From assembly GCA_005888075.1 (NCBI GenBank), contig VBKD01000162.1, forward strand, positions 1 to 9,516: DNA of 9,516 nucleotides, given 5' to 3'. The position numbers were made by a program, and so were the translations under genes. A model generated the notes under the pieces. It was given only the letters and a program-made list of their open reading frames with translations, was not told the origin of the DNA and did not search any database. Of this stretch, positions 1-6,295 are shown piece after piece (position 1 is the first letter of the stretch; every line of letters starts with the position of its first letter). The DNA comes from Chloroflexota bacterium. Its GTDB lineage: Bacteria > Chloroflexota > Dormibacteria > Dormibacterales > Dormibacteraceae.

Positions 1-581
1 GACTCTTCGGTGAGCCAGTTGGCGATGACACCATCGGCAACTTCGGCCGCCGTGCCGACCATCTTCGGTCCGAGACCGGCAAGCCAGATCGGAGGGGCTG
101 CATCGCCAATCGGTCCCTCGCGCAGGTGGAAATCGCTGGGCTTGAACCACTGCCCGTCGTACGAGAACTTTTTCTCGGTCAAGAGGCCGCGCACAATGGC
201 GACTGTTTCCTTGGCACGCGCCAAGGGGCGTTCGGTTGTGATCCCATGCCCACGCTGCATGAATCCGATACCTCCGGCACCCAACCCGAAAGGACCGAAG
301 CGGCCGTGCGAGAGATCGTGGATGCTGCGGGCGCTCATCGCCAGCAGCGTCGGCGTCCTGGAATAGAAGTTGACGATCGCTGTGCCGAGATTGATCGTGG
401 TTGTCTCGCGCGCAAGCACGGCGAGCACGGCGAATGCATCCTTGCCTGACTCCTCGGTCGTGCAAAAGGCGGAATAGCCCAGCCTCTCCGCTTCCTGCAC
501 CCACGCGATGAGCTCGTCCCATGAGAGATCCCCTGTGTGACAGGTGAAACCCAGACCGCGTCCGCTGAAGTTCCCAACCAA
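1..581 (-). CDS. Luciferase-like (LLM class) flavin-dependent oxidoreductase, 3' end cut by window
   Basis: The minus-strand reading frame is open from a TTG at 581-579 to the left window edge, giving about 193 visible residues of a family usually near 300-350. Family features seen: an N-terminal strand GRGLGFTCHTGDLSWDEL (residues 7-24), AERLGY (31-36), TTEESGKD (41-48), a GTAIVNFYSRTPTLLAM strand, and HDLSHGRFGPFGLGAGG, followed by ERPLARAKETVAIVRGLL and PPIWLAGLGPKMVG. These are typical of the bacterial luciferase-like TIM barrel that binds F420 or FMN. The substrate is not predictable. No ATG or GTG precedes the conserved strand in this frame and no Shine-Dalgarno sequence is visible, so the TTG start is only the best available choice. 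The gene diverges from marR across a 30-base spacer and may share its operator. It could be a monooxygenase or an F420-dependent dehydrogenase acting on the same substrate as the ligase. Confidence 0.85.
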   Translation of the reverse strand, partial: MVGNFSGRGLGFTCHTGDLSWDELIAWVQEAERLGYSAFCTTEESGKDAFAVLAVLARETTTINLGTAIVNFYSRTPTLLAMSARSIHDLSHGRFGPFGLGAGGIGFMQRGHGITTERPLARAKETVAIVRGLLTEKKFSYDGQWFKPSDFHLREGPIGDAAPPIWLAGLGPKMVGTAAEVADGVIANWLTEE

Positions 582-611
582 AGTAGTTAAATACTGTACT
601 ATATCTCCGGT
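582..611. promoter_or_regulatory. Divergent promoter and putative MarR operator
   Basis: This AT-rich spacer separates the luciferase-like gene (minus) from marR (plus). Bases 582-595, AGTAGTTAAATACT, form a 14-bp palindrome with six of seven base pairs matching. A size and placement like this suit a MarR dimer, with autoregulation and control of the divergent gene. A possible plus-strand -10 element, TACTAT, lies at 597-602, nine bases before the marR ATG, and neither gene shows a Shine-Dalgarno sequence, so a leaderless or near-leaderless marR transcript is possible. The palindrome is seen directly; its binding by this MarR is inferred. Confidence 0.55.
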
Positions 612-1217
612 ATGGCAGCGCGACGAAATTTGCATGCACCGGTTCGTGTCTCATCCGCGCTCCAGCGCGAATTCCCTCAAATGGAGCGACGGGCCACCGA
701 GGTCCTGATCAATCTCATCCGCACAGACAGCCTCATCACGACGGCCCTTAATCGCCGATTCCGGCGCTACGGGTTGTCGCTTTCGGGATTCAACGCTCTG
801 GTCATCCTGCGGCAGGCGCCTGACGGAGTAAATCCGCATGAATTGGCAGACCGGCTCCTCGTGACAAGGGCCGCGGTGACGGCGATCCTTGATGGCCTGG
901 AGGGTAAGTCGCTCATTCGAAGAGACCGCAGCGGCGTCGACGGCCGGATGTCTCTCGTGGTGATCACCGATGCCGGCAGGAAGCTGCTGGACGGACTCCT
1001 GCCCGAGCACTTCGCCGCCGAGCGCGCGATGGCCTCGGTGCTCGGTTCGAACGAGAAGGAGCTGCTGATCTCGCTGCTCGGCCGGCTGCAACTGCACCTC
1101 GCCGGCGTTACAGATCGCGGGGATACTGGGAGGACATTCCGCTCGGGCGCTTCTATTCCGATGTGTTCGCCTCCCACGGCGAGCGGCTGGCGTTGGTCAG
1201 TCGCGGCGAGCGTGTGA
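612..1217 (+). CDS. MarR-family transcriptional regulator (C-terminal tail out of frame with ligase)
   Basis: This is a winged-helix DNA-binding regulator, normally a dimer that responds to aromatic or phenolic ligands. Helix alpha-1 starts near residue 27 (RATEVLINLIRT), the recognition region is HELADRLLVTRAAVTAILDGL (76-96), and the wing RRDRSGVDGRMSLVVITDAGRKL spans 103-125 with its conserved D..R motif. The dimerisation helices end at about residue 163 (LLGRLQLHL), near base 1100. Residues 164-201 look like no MarR protein and are the out-of-frame reading of the ligase N-terminus. The ATG at 612 lacks a Shine-Dalgarno sequence; ATG 681 (residue 24) is an alternative, but residues 17-24 resemble the usual MarR leader of this subgroup. 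The gene is read into the aryl-acid adenylating enzyme with a 55-base frame overlap, so it probably regulates that gene and the divergent oxidoreductase. Confidence 0.88.
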   Translation: MAARRNLHAPVRVSSALQREFPQMERRATEVLINLIRTDSLITTALNRRFRRYGLSLSGFNALVILRQAPDGVNPHELADRLLVTRAAVTAILDGLEGKSLIRRDRSGVDGRMSLVVITDAGRKLLDGLLPEHFAAERAMASVLGSNEKELLISLLGRLQLHLAGVTDRGDTGRTFRSGASIPMCSPPTASGWRWSVAASV

Positions 1218-2686
1218 CTTACTCGTCACTCAAGGAGCGTGTCGACCGGCTGGCCCTTCATCTACTCGAGCTCGGTGTCGCGCCGCTCGACAGGTGGGTC
1301 GTACAGCTGCCGAACGTTCCGGAATTCGTTTATCTCTATTTCGCGCTGCAGCGTCTCGGCGCGATTCCGATCATGGCGCTCGCCGGACACCGCTGGAACG
1401 AGATCAACGCCTTCTTTGAGCTGTCCGGCGCGACCGGCTATGCGGTCAGTGAAAAGCTCGGGGACTTCGATTCGCGACAGCTCATTGCGCCCATCCGCAA
1501 GGCTCACCCGGGGCTGAAGACGGTGCTGGAAGCCGCCTCCATCCAGCAGCTCATCTCGCGCGAGGTGTCGTTGCGATCCGACCGGCTGGACACCGTCGAG
1601 GTCGACCCAGATGAGCCATGCATCATGCAGCTCTCCGGCGGCACGACTGGCGTCCCGAAGCTCATCCCACGAACCAACAATGACTACGTCTACAACACCA
1701 AGGCCGCATCAGCGGTCAATGACGTGCGGCCCGATGATTGCTTGCTCGTCGTGCTGCCGATCGCGCACAACTTTCCTCTTGCATGCCCCGGGATCAGCGG
1801 GTTTTTCTGGAGGGGCGCGCGAGTAGTGCTCACCGAGTCCACACGCGCCGCCGACGTATTTCCACTGATCGAACGCGAGCTTGTCACCCACCTCGAGCTC
1901 GTACCGGCGCTCCTCATCCGCTACATCAATGAACCTTCAATTTCCAACCACGACCTCAGCTCGGTGCGCGTCATCAACACCGGAGGCCAGAAGCTGCAGC
2001 CCGAAGTCAAGCGCCAGGCGGAGTCATTGTTCCCAAATGCACGCGTGCAGGAGGTATTTGGCATGGCGGAAGGGCTGTTGATGTTCGTCCGCCTCAATGA
2101 CCCAGACGAGGTCCGCTTCGAAACAGCCGGCCGGCCGGTCTGTGACGATGACGAGATCATGCTTATCGATGACGACCGGAACCCTGTCGCGGACGGTGAG
2201 GTCGGCGAGCTGCTCGTGCGCGGGCCGTACACTTTGCGCGGTTATTACGGCGTTCCTGAATACAACGCGCGGACATTCACGCCAGATGGCTTCTACTGCT
2301 CGGGCGATCTGATGCGCCGGCACCCGTCCGGCAACTACGTCGTCGAGGGTCGCAAGAAGGACCTGATCAATCGCGGCGGCGAGAAGATCAGCGCGGAAGA
2401 GATCGAAAACCTCATCCTTTCGCACCCGGCGGTCCTGAACGTGGCCTGCGTTCCAATGCCCGATCCGGTGCTCGGCGAGAGGATGTGCGCTTTCGTCATC
2501 CCGAAGTCCGGCCGGACCTTGACGCTGCCCGAGCTCACAGCGTTCCTCACTGAACGGGGGCTCGCGAAATTCAAGCTTCCAGAGCGCCTCGAGCTGACCG
2601 ATGAGCTGCCTCTTTCAAAGTTTGGCAAAGTGGCCAAAAACGTGTTGACGAAACAGCTCGCCGAGAAAATTCAGGCCGCGCCTTAG
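1163..2686 (+). CDS. Aryl-acid adenylating enzyme (EntE/DhbE/MbtA-like 2,3-DHB/salicylate-AMP ligase family)
   Basis: This ANL-superfamily enzyme activates an aromatic acid with ATP to an aryl-adenylate, for transfer to a thiol such as CoA or a carrier protein. The P-loop LSGGTTGVPKLIPRT (157-171) is nearly identical to that of EntE. HNFPLACPG (202-210) and VFGMAEGLL (298-306) line the acid pocket. RGPYTLRGYY (353-362), GD (381-382), hinge EGRKKDLINRGGEKI (395-409) and the A10 lysine in SKFGKV (K489) follow. C208 and L306 align with Ser240 and Val337 of DhbE, where Cys and Leu mark salicylate-type enzymes. The first possible start in this frame is GTG 1163, yet the same frame upstream (1100-1162) reads RRRYRSRGYWEDIPLGRFY, matching the EntE N-terminus. 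The native protein therefore probably begins earlier or is joined to MarR. The 507 residues from GTG compare with about 536 in EntE. The stop overlaps the convergent dehydrogenase by four bases. Confidence 0.9.
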   Translation: MFASHGERLALVSRGERVTYSSLKERVDRLALHLLELGVAPLDRWVVQLPNVPEFVYLYFALQRLGAIPIMALAGHRWNEINAFFELSGATGYAVSEKLGDFDSRQLIAPIRKAHPGLKTVLEAASIQQLISREVSLRSDRLDTVEVDPDEPCIMQLSGGTTGVPKLIPRTNNDYVYNTKAASAVNDVRPDDCLLVVLPIAHNFPLACPGISGFFWRGARVVLTESTRAADVFPLIERELVTHLELVPALLIRYINEPSISNHDLSSVRVINTGGQKLQPEVKRQAESLFPNARVQEVFGMAEGLLMFVRLNDPDEVRFETAGRPVCDDDEIMLIDDDRNPVADGEVGELLVRGPYTLRGYYGVPEYNARTFTPDGFYCSGDLMRRHPSGNYVVEGRKKDLINRGGEKISAEEIENLILSHPAVLNVACVPMPDPVLGERMCAFVIPKSGRTLTLPELTAFLTERGLAKFKLPERLELTDELPLSKFGKVAKNVLTKQLAEKIQAAP

Positions 2687-3714
2687 AACGTCAGGACCAC
2701 TCTTCCGAAGTTTTTCTCCGCCTCGACGTAGCGATGCGCGTCACCAACCTCATCCAGGGTGAACGTCCTGTCCACCAGAGTCTCCATTCGGTTCTGCGCC
2801 AGGGTCCAGAAACCGTCGAGCGCAGCCTGGGTGTGGGTCCGAATTCCGATCACGGACTGGCTCTTCAGGTAGAGGGCACGAAGATCGAGCGGCACAGCCT
2901 CGGCCACCTGGGCGCCTGAGCTTACGATCACGCCAAGGCGACCAAGCACAGCGCAAACCTTGGGGAACATCGCGGCCGAAGAGATGTCATCGATCGCGAT
3001 GGCGACTCCGTCTCCGCCGGTGATGTCGCGGACCTGGTCGACAAAAGATCCGTCGTCGGTGTCGAGCACCGCCGCGAAACCATGACCGCGGAGTATCTCG
3101 CGCTTCCAGTCCTTCCGCGAGGTGGCGATGACCCGTGCGCCCATGGACTTCGCGACCTGCGCCGTCACGAGACCCAGCCCGGACGCGGCGGCGGTGACCA
3201 GCACCCAGTCGCCGTCCCTCAGGCCGGCCACCGACAGTTGGGTGAGGGCGACAGGTCCGCTAAGGGCCAATGCAGCCGCTTGCTCATAGCTGAGGGTGGA
3301 CGGGATGCGCCGCACGACCTTCTCGGGGACCGAGACCTGCTCCGCGTACGAACCCTGACGGTGCACACCTATGAGCTGAGCGCTCGGGCATCCATAATCG
3401 CGGCCGGTAAGGCACGCAGGGCACCGGCCGCACGTGACGAACGGCGAAACCGCGACTCGATCGCCCGGCTCGAGACCCGCGACGCCCTGCCCCACCTCGA
3501 CGACCTCACCGGCGAAGTCGGCGCCGAGGATGTGTGGAAAGGTGAGTCGCGCGAATGGATTGCGGCCCGCTCGGGTGCCGATGTCGAGCAGGCCGCCAAC
3601 GCGCACGGCATGGACGTTGACCAGCACCTCGCCCGAGTCCGGCCGAGGCTGGGGAGCGTCCTCGATCTTCAGCACATCGGCGGAGCCGAATTCGTGAATG
3701 ACGGCCGCCTTCAT
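2683..3714 (-). CDS. Medium-chain dehydrogenase/reductase (zinc-binding ADH / quinone reductase type)
   Basis: This NAD(P)H-dependent oxidoreductase has 343 residues, the normal MDR length. It has a GroES-like N-terminal domain (about 1-125) and a Rossmann domain with VTAAASGLGLVTAQVAKSMGA (173-193); the ATSRK that ends the second strand suggests NADPH preference. The structural zinc lobe is intact, with Cys95, Cys98, Cys101 and Cys109. The catalytic zinc site is not: the usual catalytic Cys position near residue 41 reads VGGLLD, and the usual GHE motif is GAD (64-66). That pattern fits quinone oxidoreductase or enoyl-reductase-like MDRs rather than true zinc alcohol dehydrogenases. Its ATG overlaps the FAH-family stop as ATGA (3711-3714), indicating translational coupling as the last gene of the operon. 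Its TAA overlaps the ligase TAG on the other strand. Substrate unknown. Confidence 0.9.
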   Translation of the reverse strand: MKAAVIHEFGSADVLKIEDAPQPRPDSGEVLVNVHAVRVGGLLDIGTRAGRNPFARLTFPHILGADFAGEVVEVGQGVAGLEPGDRVAVSPFVTCGRCPACLTGRDYGCPSAQLIGVHRQGSYAEQVSVPEKVVRRIPSTLSYEQAAALALSGPVALTQLSVAGLRDGDWVLVTAAASGLGLVTAQVAKSMGARVIATSRKDWKREILRGHGFAAVLDTDDGSFVDQVRDITGGDGVAIAIDDISSAAMFPKVCAVLGRLGVIVSSGAQVAEAVPLDLRALYLKSQSVIGIRTHTQAALDGFWTLAQNRMETLVDRTFTLDEVGDAHRYVEAEKNFGRVVLTF

Positions 3715-4595
3715 GCCGGCTCCGCGATCACCGGATTGGACAGGCGTCCGAAATCGGCTACCTCCATCTCGACGACGTCACCGGGCCGGAGGAATTCGCC
3801 GCGTGGCAGACCGACCCCATCGGGCGTTCCGGTGGCGATCACGTCGCCGGGCTCGAGCGTAAGGATCTCGCTGGCCGCGGCAACCAGCGCCGATACGCCG
3901 TCGATCATGTCGGAGGTGTTCGCCGCCTGCTTCAACCGGCCATTCACCCACAGACGCAGGTCGAGCTGCTGCGGATCGTCGACCAGGAAAGCAGGCCGGA
4001 TTCCGGGACCCAGTGGCGTCGATTGGTCAGCGCCTTTGGAGGCAAGCCAGTCCCACTGGAATGGTTCGCCGATCGGATTTTGCACGCGATGCGGCCCGCG
4101 CAGCGAGATGTCGTTGATCGCCGAGTAGCCCGCGACGTATGAGAGCGCCTCTGACGCCTTGATGTGTCTTCCACGCCGTCCGATAACGACCGCCAGCTCC
4201 GCCTCCCAGTCGACCTTGGCGGCAGGATCCGCGGGCACCATGATCGGCTGACCGGGACCGATGAGGGCTGTCGTCGGAGGCTTCAGAAAGAAGTAGGGGC
4301 GCGCCCCTTCGGCTCGCTTTACGTTCATCTCGCGCATGTGCCCGTAGTAGTTAGTACCTGAGCACAACACTTTCCGCGGATAACGGATCGGAAGAACAAG
4401 CTCTGCGCCGGCCACTTCTGCCGCTTGCGCGGGATCGAATGCTTTCAAAACCGGCTCAAGCTCAACCCACCGGTCGAGGAGCTCAAGCACACCGCACGCG
4501 GCCATCGGCAGGTCAACGACGCGGTGGTCGTAGAGCACGCCGGCGCGCTCGTCACCCGCCTGCGACCGGTACGCAACGAGGCTCCAGGCTTTCAC
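3711..4595 (-). CDS. Fumarylacetoacetate hydrolase (FAH) family protein
   Basis: This 294-residue protein has an N-terminal FAH_N-like region (1-70) and the FAH catalytic domain (about 72-290). The metal-binding acidic residues lie in DWEAELAVVIG (E131, E133) and GYSAINDIS (D162). NYYGHMREMN (82-91) supplies the usual His86/Glu89 region, and KGADQSTPLGP (187-197), QAANTSDMI (223-231) and GDVIATGTPDGVG (250-262) are hallmark motifs. Family members hydrolyse, hydrate, decarboxylate or isomerise 2-oxo acids made by aromatic ring cleavage, such as fumarylpyruvate, 2-oxopent-4-enoate or oxalocrotonate; the exact reaction cannot be chosen here. The start is GTG at 4595, in a GTGA overlap with the stop of the dioxygenase-like gene, so it is translationally coupled to it. 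Its position just after a ring-cleavage-type gene supports processing of a ring-fission product. Confidence 0.92.
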   Translation of the reverse strand: MKAWSLVAYRSQAGDERAGVLYDHRVVDLPMAACGVLELLDRWVELEPVLKAFDPAQAAEVAGAELVLPIRYPRKVLCSGTNYYGHMREMNVKRAEGARPYFFLKPPTTALIGPGQPIMVPADPAAKVDWEAELAVVIGRRGRHIKASEALSYVAGYSAINDISLRGPHRVQNPIGEPFQWDWLASKGADQSTPLGPGIRPAFLVDDPQQLDLRLWVNGRLKQAANTSDMIDGVSALVAAASEILTLEPGDVIATGTPDGVGLPRGEFLRPGDVVEMEVADFGRLSNPVIAEPA

Positions 4596-5404
4596 TTTTT
4601 GCCGGCGGGCGCCCCCGTCGCAGGCAGCTTTGCGCCAGCGTCAAAGAACTCGTGGCCGGGAATTCCGGGACCCCAAAGGTTGGCAAAGCGGTAGTCCGAC
4701 ATCTCCCATTTGCCGGGACGATATGTCGCCTCGTCGTAGATCTTGATCAGGTCGGCGTAGTACTCGACGACGCAACCGGCTGGATCGAGGTGGTACGTGA
4801 ACAGATTTCCGCCCGCTCCATGACGACCCGGGCCCCACAGGAAACGGCCGTTGTTCTTCTTCGTGATGCCGATGCCGTGATGGTCGGCGTTGCACCGAAG
4901 GAAAAGCAGAGTCCCGTCTCCGACGTCATCGGACAGGCGGAACCCGAGCACCTGCTCGATGAACTCCTGGGTCTCGCGTGGGTTTTCCGATTTGAGCATC
5001 GGGTGGCCGAACTTTCGCGGCTGCACGCCACGGCCGGTATGCCGCGGCTGGTCCCGAGACATGCCGAGGAAGGCTTCGAAGACGTGGCCGTCGGGACCCT
5101 GGAATCGAATCGATTGCGTGACGCCAGGTTCGCGCGCATGGTCGATCGTCGGTACCCCGTGCTTCGCGAGGTTGTCGTTGAGCTGCTCGAGCGAGCTCTC
5201 GTCGCGAGCCTCGACAGACACATGGTCGAGTGCACTCTCACCGGCCTGGATGTAAATCAGTGAGTGGTGAGAAACGCCATGAGTCAGGTACGACGTTCCG
5301 CTCTCTCGCGCCACCTCACGCAGCCCCATGACGTTGGTTGCCCAACGAACCGACTCGTCCAGGTTGGGAACCTGGAGCGCCACGTGTCCGATCGCTGCGA
5401 TCAT
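4592..5404 (-). CDS. VOC-superfamily protein, type I extradiol dioxygenase-like, second domain shortened
   Basis: The protein has 270 residues in two vicinal-oxygen-chelate domains (about 1-115 and 130-225) and a C-terminal tail. Domain 1 has H7, H61 (LDHVSVEA) and E110, all three candidate metal ligands. Domain 2 has KFGHPM (H134), DHHGIGI (175-180) and GRHGAGGNLFTYHLDPAGCVVEYYADL (193-219, E214), the signature of catechol or dihydroxybiphenyl 2,3-dioxygenase relatives. Between DHHGIGI and FLWGPGRHG only about eight residues remain, where relatives as I recall them carry some 30 more with an LHHxAFEV-type strand and a metal-ligand His. It may be an atypical or inactive extradiol enzyme, or one using domain 1. 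The ATG at 5404 is preceded by AGGAGAGG, a clear Shine-Dalgarno sequence. The gene lies 15 bases after the amidohydrolase and overlaps the FAH gene by four bases. Confidence 0.88.
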   Translation of the reverse strand: MIAAIGHVALQVPNLDESVRWATNVMGLREVARESGTSYLTHGVSHHSLIYIQAGESALDHVSVEARDESSLEQLNDNLAKHGVPTIDHAREPGVTQSIRFQGPDGHVFEAFLGMSRDQPRHTGRGVQPRKFGHPMLKSENPRETQEFIEQVLGFRLSDDVGDGTLLFLRCNADHHGIGITKKNNGRFLWGPGRHGAGGNLFTYHLDPAGCVVEYYADLIKIYDEATYRPGKWEMSDYRFANLWGPGIPGHEFFDAGAKLPATGAPAGKK

Positions 5405-5406
5405 CT

Positions 5407-5415
5407 GCCTCTCCT
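5407..5415 (-). promoter_or_regulatory. Ribosome binding site of the VOC gene
   Basis: On the minus strand the sequence TAGGAGAGGCAG precedes the ATG at 5404. It is the clearest Shine-Dalgarno sequence of the operon, within the 15-base gap after the amidohydrolase stop, and it fixes that start. Confidence 0.65.
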
Positions 5416-5419
5416 ATCT

Positions 5420-6265
5420 CTATAGATTGAGGATTCGCTCGGCGTTGGCGTGAAAAATCTTGTCCATTACCGTGTCGCTGTAACCGAGCCTCGACCACCC
5501 GTCGAACAATCTGGTGTGGGTGAGGCTCGGGTAGTCGCTGCCGAACATCACCTTGTCCTGGAGCCGGCGCGGGATATCGTGCTTGAGCGCCTCCGGGAAG
5601 TATTCCGGTCCCCAGCCGGAGGTCTCCCAGAACACATTGCCTTTGTGCAGGCAGATCATCAGCAGCTCGTCCGTCCAGGGCCATCCGGGATGCGCGGCGA
5701 TGATCTTCAGCTGGGGGAACTCGGCCGCGAGGTCGTCCAGGGCCGGCATGGGGCGGGACATGCTCAAGCGACGGCCCAGACCGCCAGGTGCGCCCGCGCC
5801 CATTCCGGTCGTCCCCACATCAATCAAGACCGGGACCCCGAGCGCGGTGATCTTCTCGAAAAGCGGACGCAGCTTCGGATCGCCAACCGAGAAGTTGCCG
5901 CAGATCGGGTGAAAGTGGAACCCGATGAGACCCAGGTCTGCGATCGCATGCTCCGCTTCTTCGAGAGCTTGAGGACCCTTCCACGGATCAACCGACGCCC
6001 ACGCGTTCAGCACCACGTCCGGATTGCGGTCGCGCAAGCCGGCCACATAGTCGTTGGTGCACGGCGGACAGCCGGTGACGGTCTCGGTGTCGAAGGCCAC
6101 CATGAGCACCTGGACTCCTGCCTCGCGCAGATCGTTGATCACCTCTTCTTCGCTGAGCGGCGCCCAAGGCCGGTGCCAGTAGGTGCGGAGCGCCTCGACG
6201 TATGGAGTGATGGCGGTGAACCACTCCACGGTGTTGGGATGGCAGTGGATGTCGATCCGGCGCAT
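5420..6265 (-). CDS. Amidohydrolase family 2 (ACMSD-like TIM-barrel hydrolase/decarboxylase)
   Basis: A metal-dependent TIM-barrel protein of 281 residues. The metal motif H-x-H is at residues 7-9 (IDIHCHP), with further candidates in GFHFHP (H117/H119), AAHPGWPW (H192) and FGSDYP (D244), matching the amidohydrolase-2 order. DVGTTGMGAGAPGG (149-162) and WETSGWGPEYFP (213-224) are typical of one subgroup. Members include aminocarboxymuconate-semialdehyde and resorcylate decarboxylases, and related proteins act as hydrolases of beta-ketoacyl-CoA thioesters in phenylpropanoid breakdown. The choice is open; decarboxylation or C-C cleavage of a ring-derived acid fits the context. I chose the ATG at 6265, which gives the family-like start MRRIDIHCHP; an upstream ATG at 6280 adds five residues and would leave only 15 bases to the GntR start. 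It is the first gene of the operon and diverges from GntR, the likely regulator. Confidence 0.88.
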   Translation of the reverse strand: MRRIDIHCHPNTVEWFTAITPYVEALRTYWHRPWAPLSEEEVINDLREAGVQVLMVAFDTETVTGCPPCTNDYVAGLRDRNPDVVLNAWASVDPWKGPQALEEAEHAIADLGLIGFHFHPICGNFSVGDPKLRPLFEKITALGVPVLIDVGTTGMGAGAPGGLGRRLSMSRPMPALDDLAAEFPQLKIIAAHPGWPWTDELLMICLHKGNVFWETSGWGPEYFPEALKHDIPRRLQDKVMFGSDYPSLTHTRLFDGWSRLGYSDTVMDKIFHANAERILNL

Positions 6266-6295
6266 GTCTCTTAACTGCATACACTGTGGGCTGCG
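6266..6295. promoter_or_regulatory. Compact divergent promoter/operator between amidohydrolase operon and GntR gene
   Basis: Only 30 bases separate the preferred ATG of the amidohydrolase (6265, minus) from the ATG of the GntR gene (6296, plus), so the two promoters must overlap each other or reach into coding sequence. The plus strand shows TACACT at 6280-6285, a plausible -10 element ten bases before the ATG; the minus strand shows TATGCA at 6281-6276 in a matching place. No Shine-Dalgarno sequence precedes either ATG, so leaderless transcripts are plausible. TGCATACA (6276-6283) is an imperfect palindrome (six of eight bases) like GntR/FCD half-sites. The elements are seen; their use is inferred. 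Confidence 0.4.

Noticed and set aside
1128..1138. GGGAGGA followed by an ATT as a possible rare start for the ligase
   Set aside because: The spacing to ATT 1136 is only about two bases, too short for normal initiation, and it would still omit the conserved RRYR..GYW segment.
3082..4128. Long plus-strand open frame of 348 codons
   Set aside because: It lies opposite the dehydrogenase and FAH-family genes, which have full conserved motifs; its translation is low-complexity Arg/Ala/Gly-rich with no recognisable domain.
4439..5263. Plus-strand open frame of 274 codons
   Set aside because: Antisense shadow of the VOC and FAH genes caused by high GC; no domain or start signal.
5450..6274. Plus-strand open frame of 274 codons
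   Set aside because: Antisense shadow of the amidohydrolase, which has all metal-binding motifs on the minus strand.
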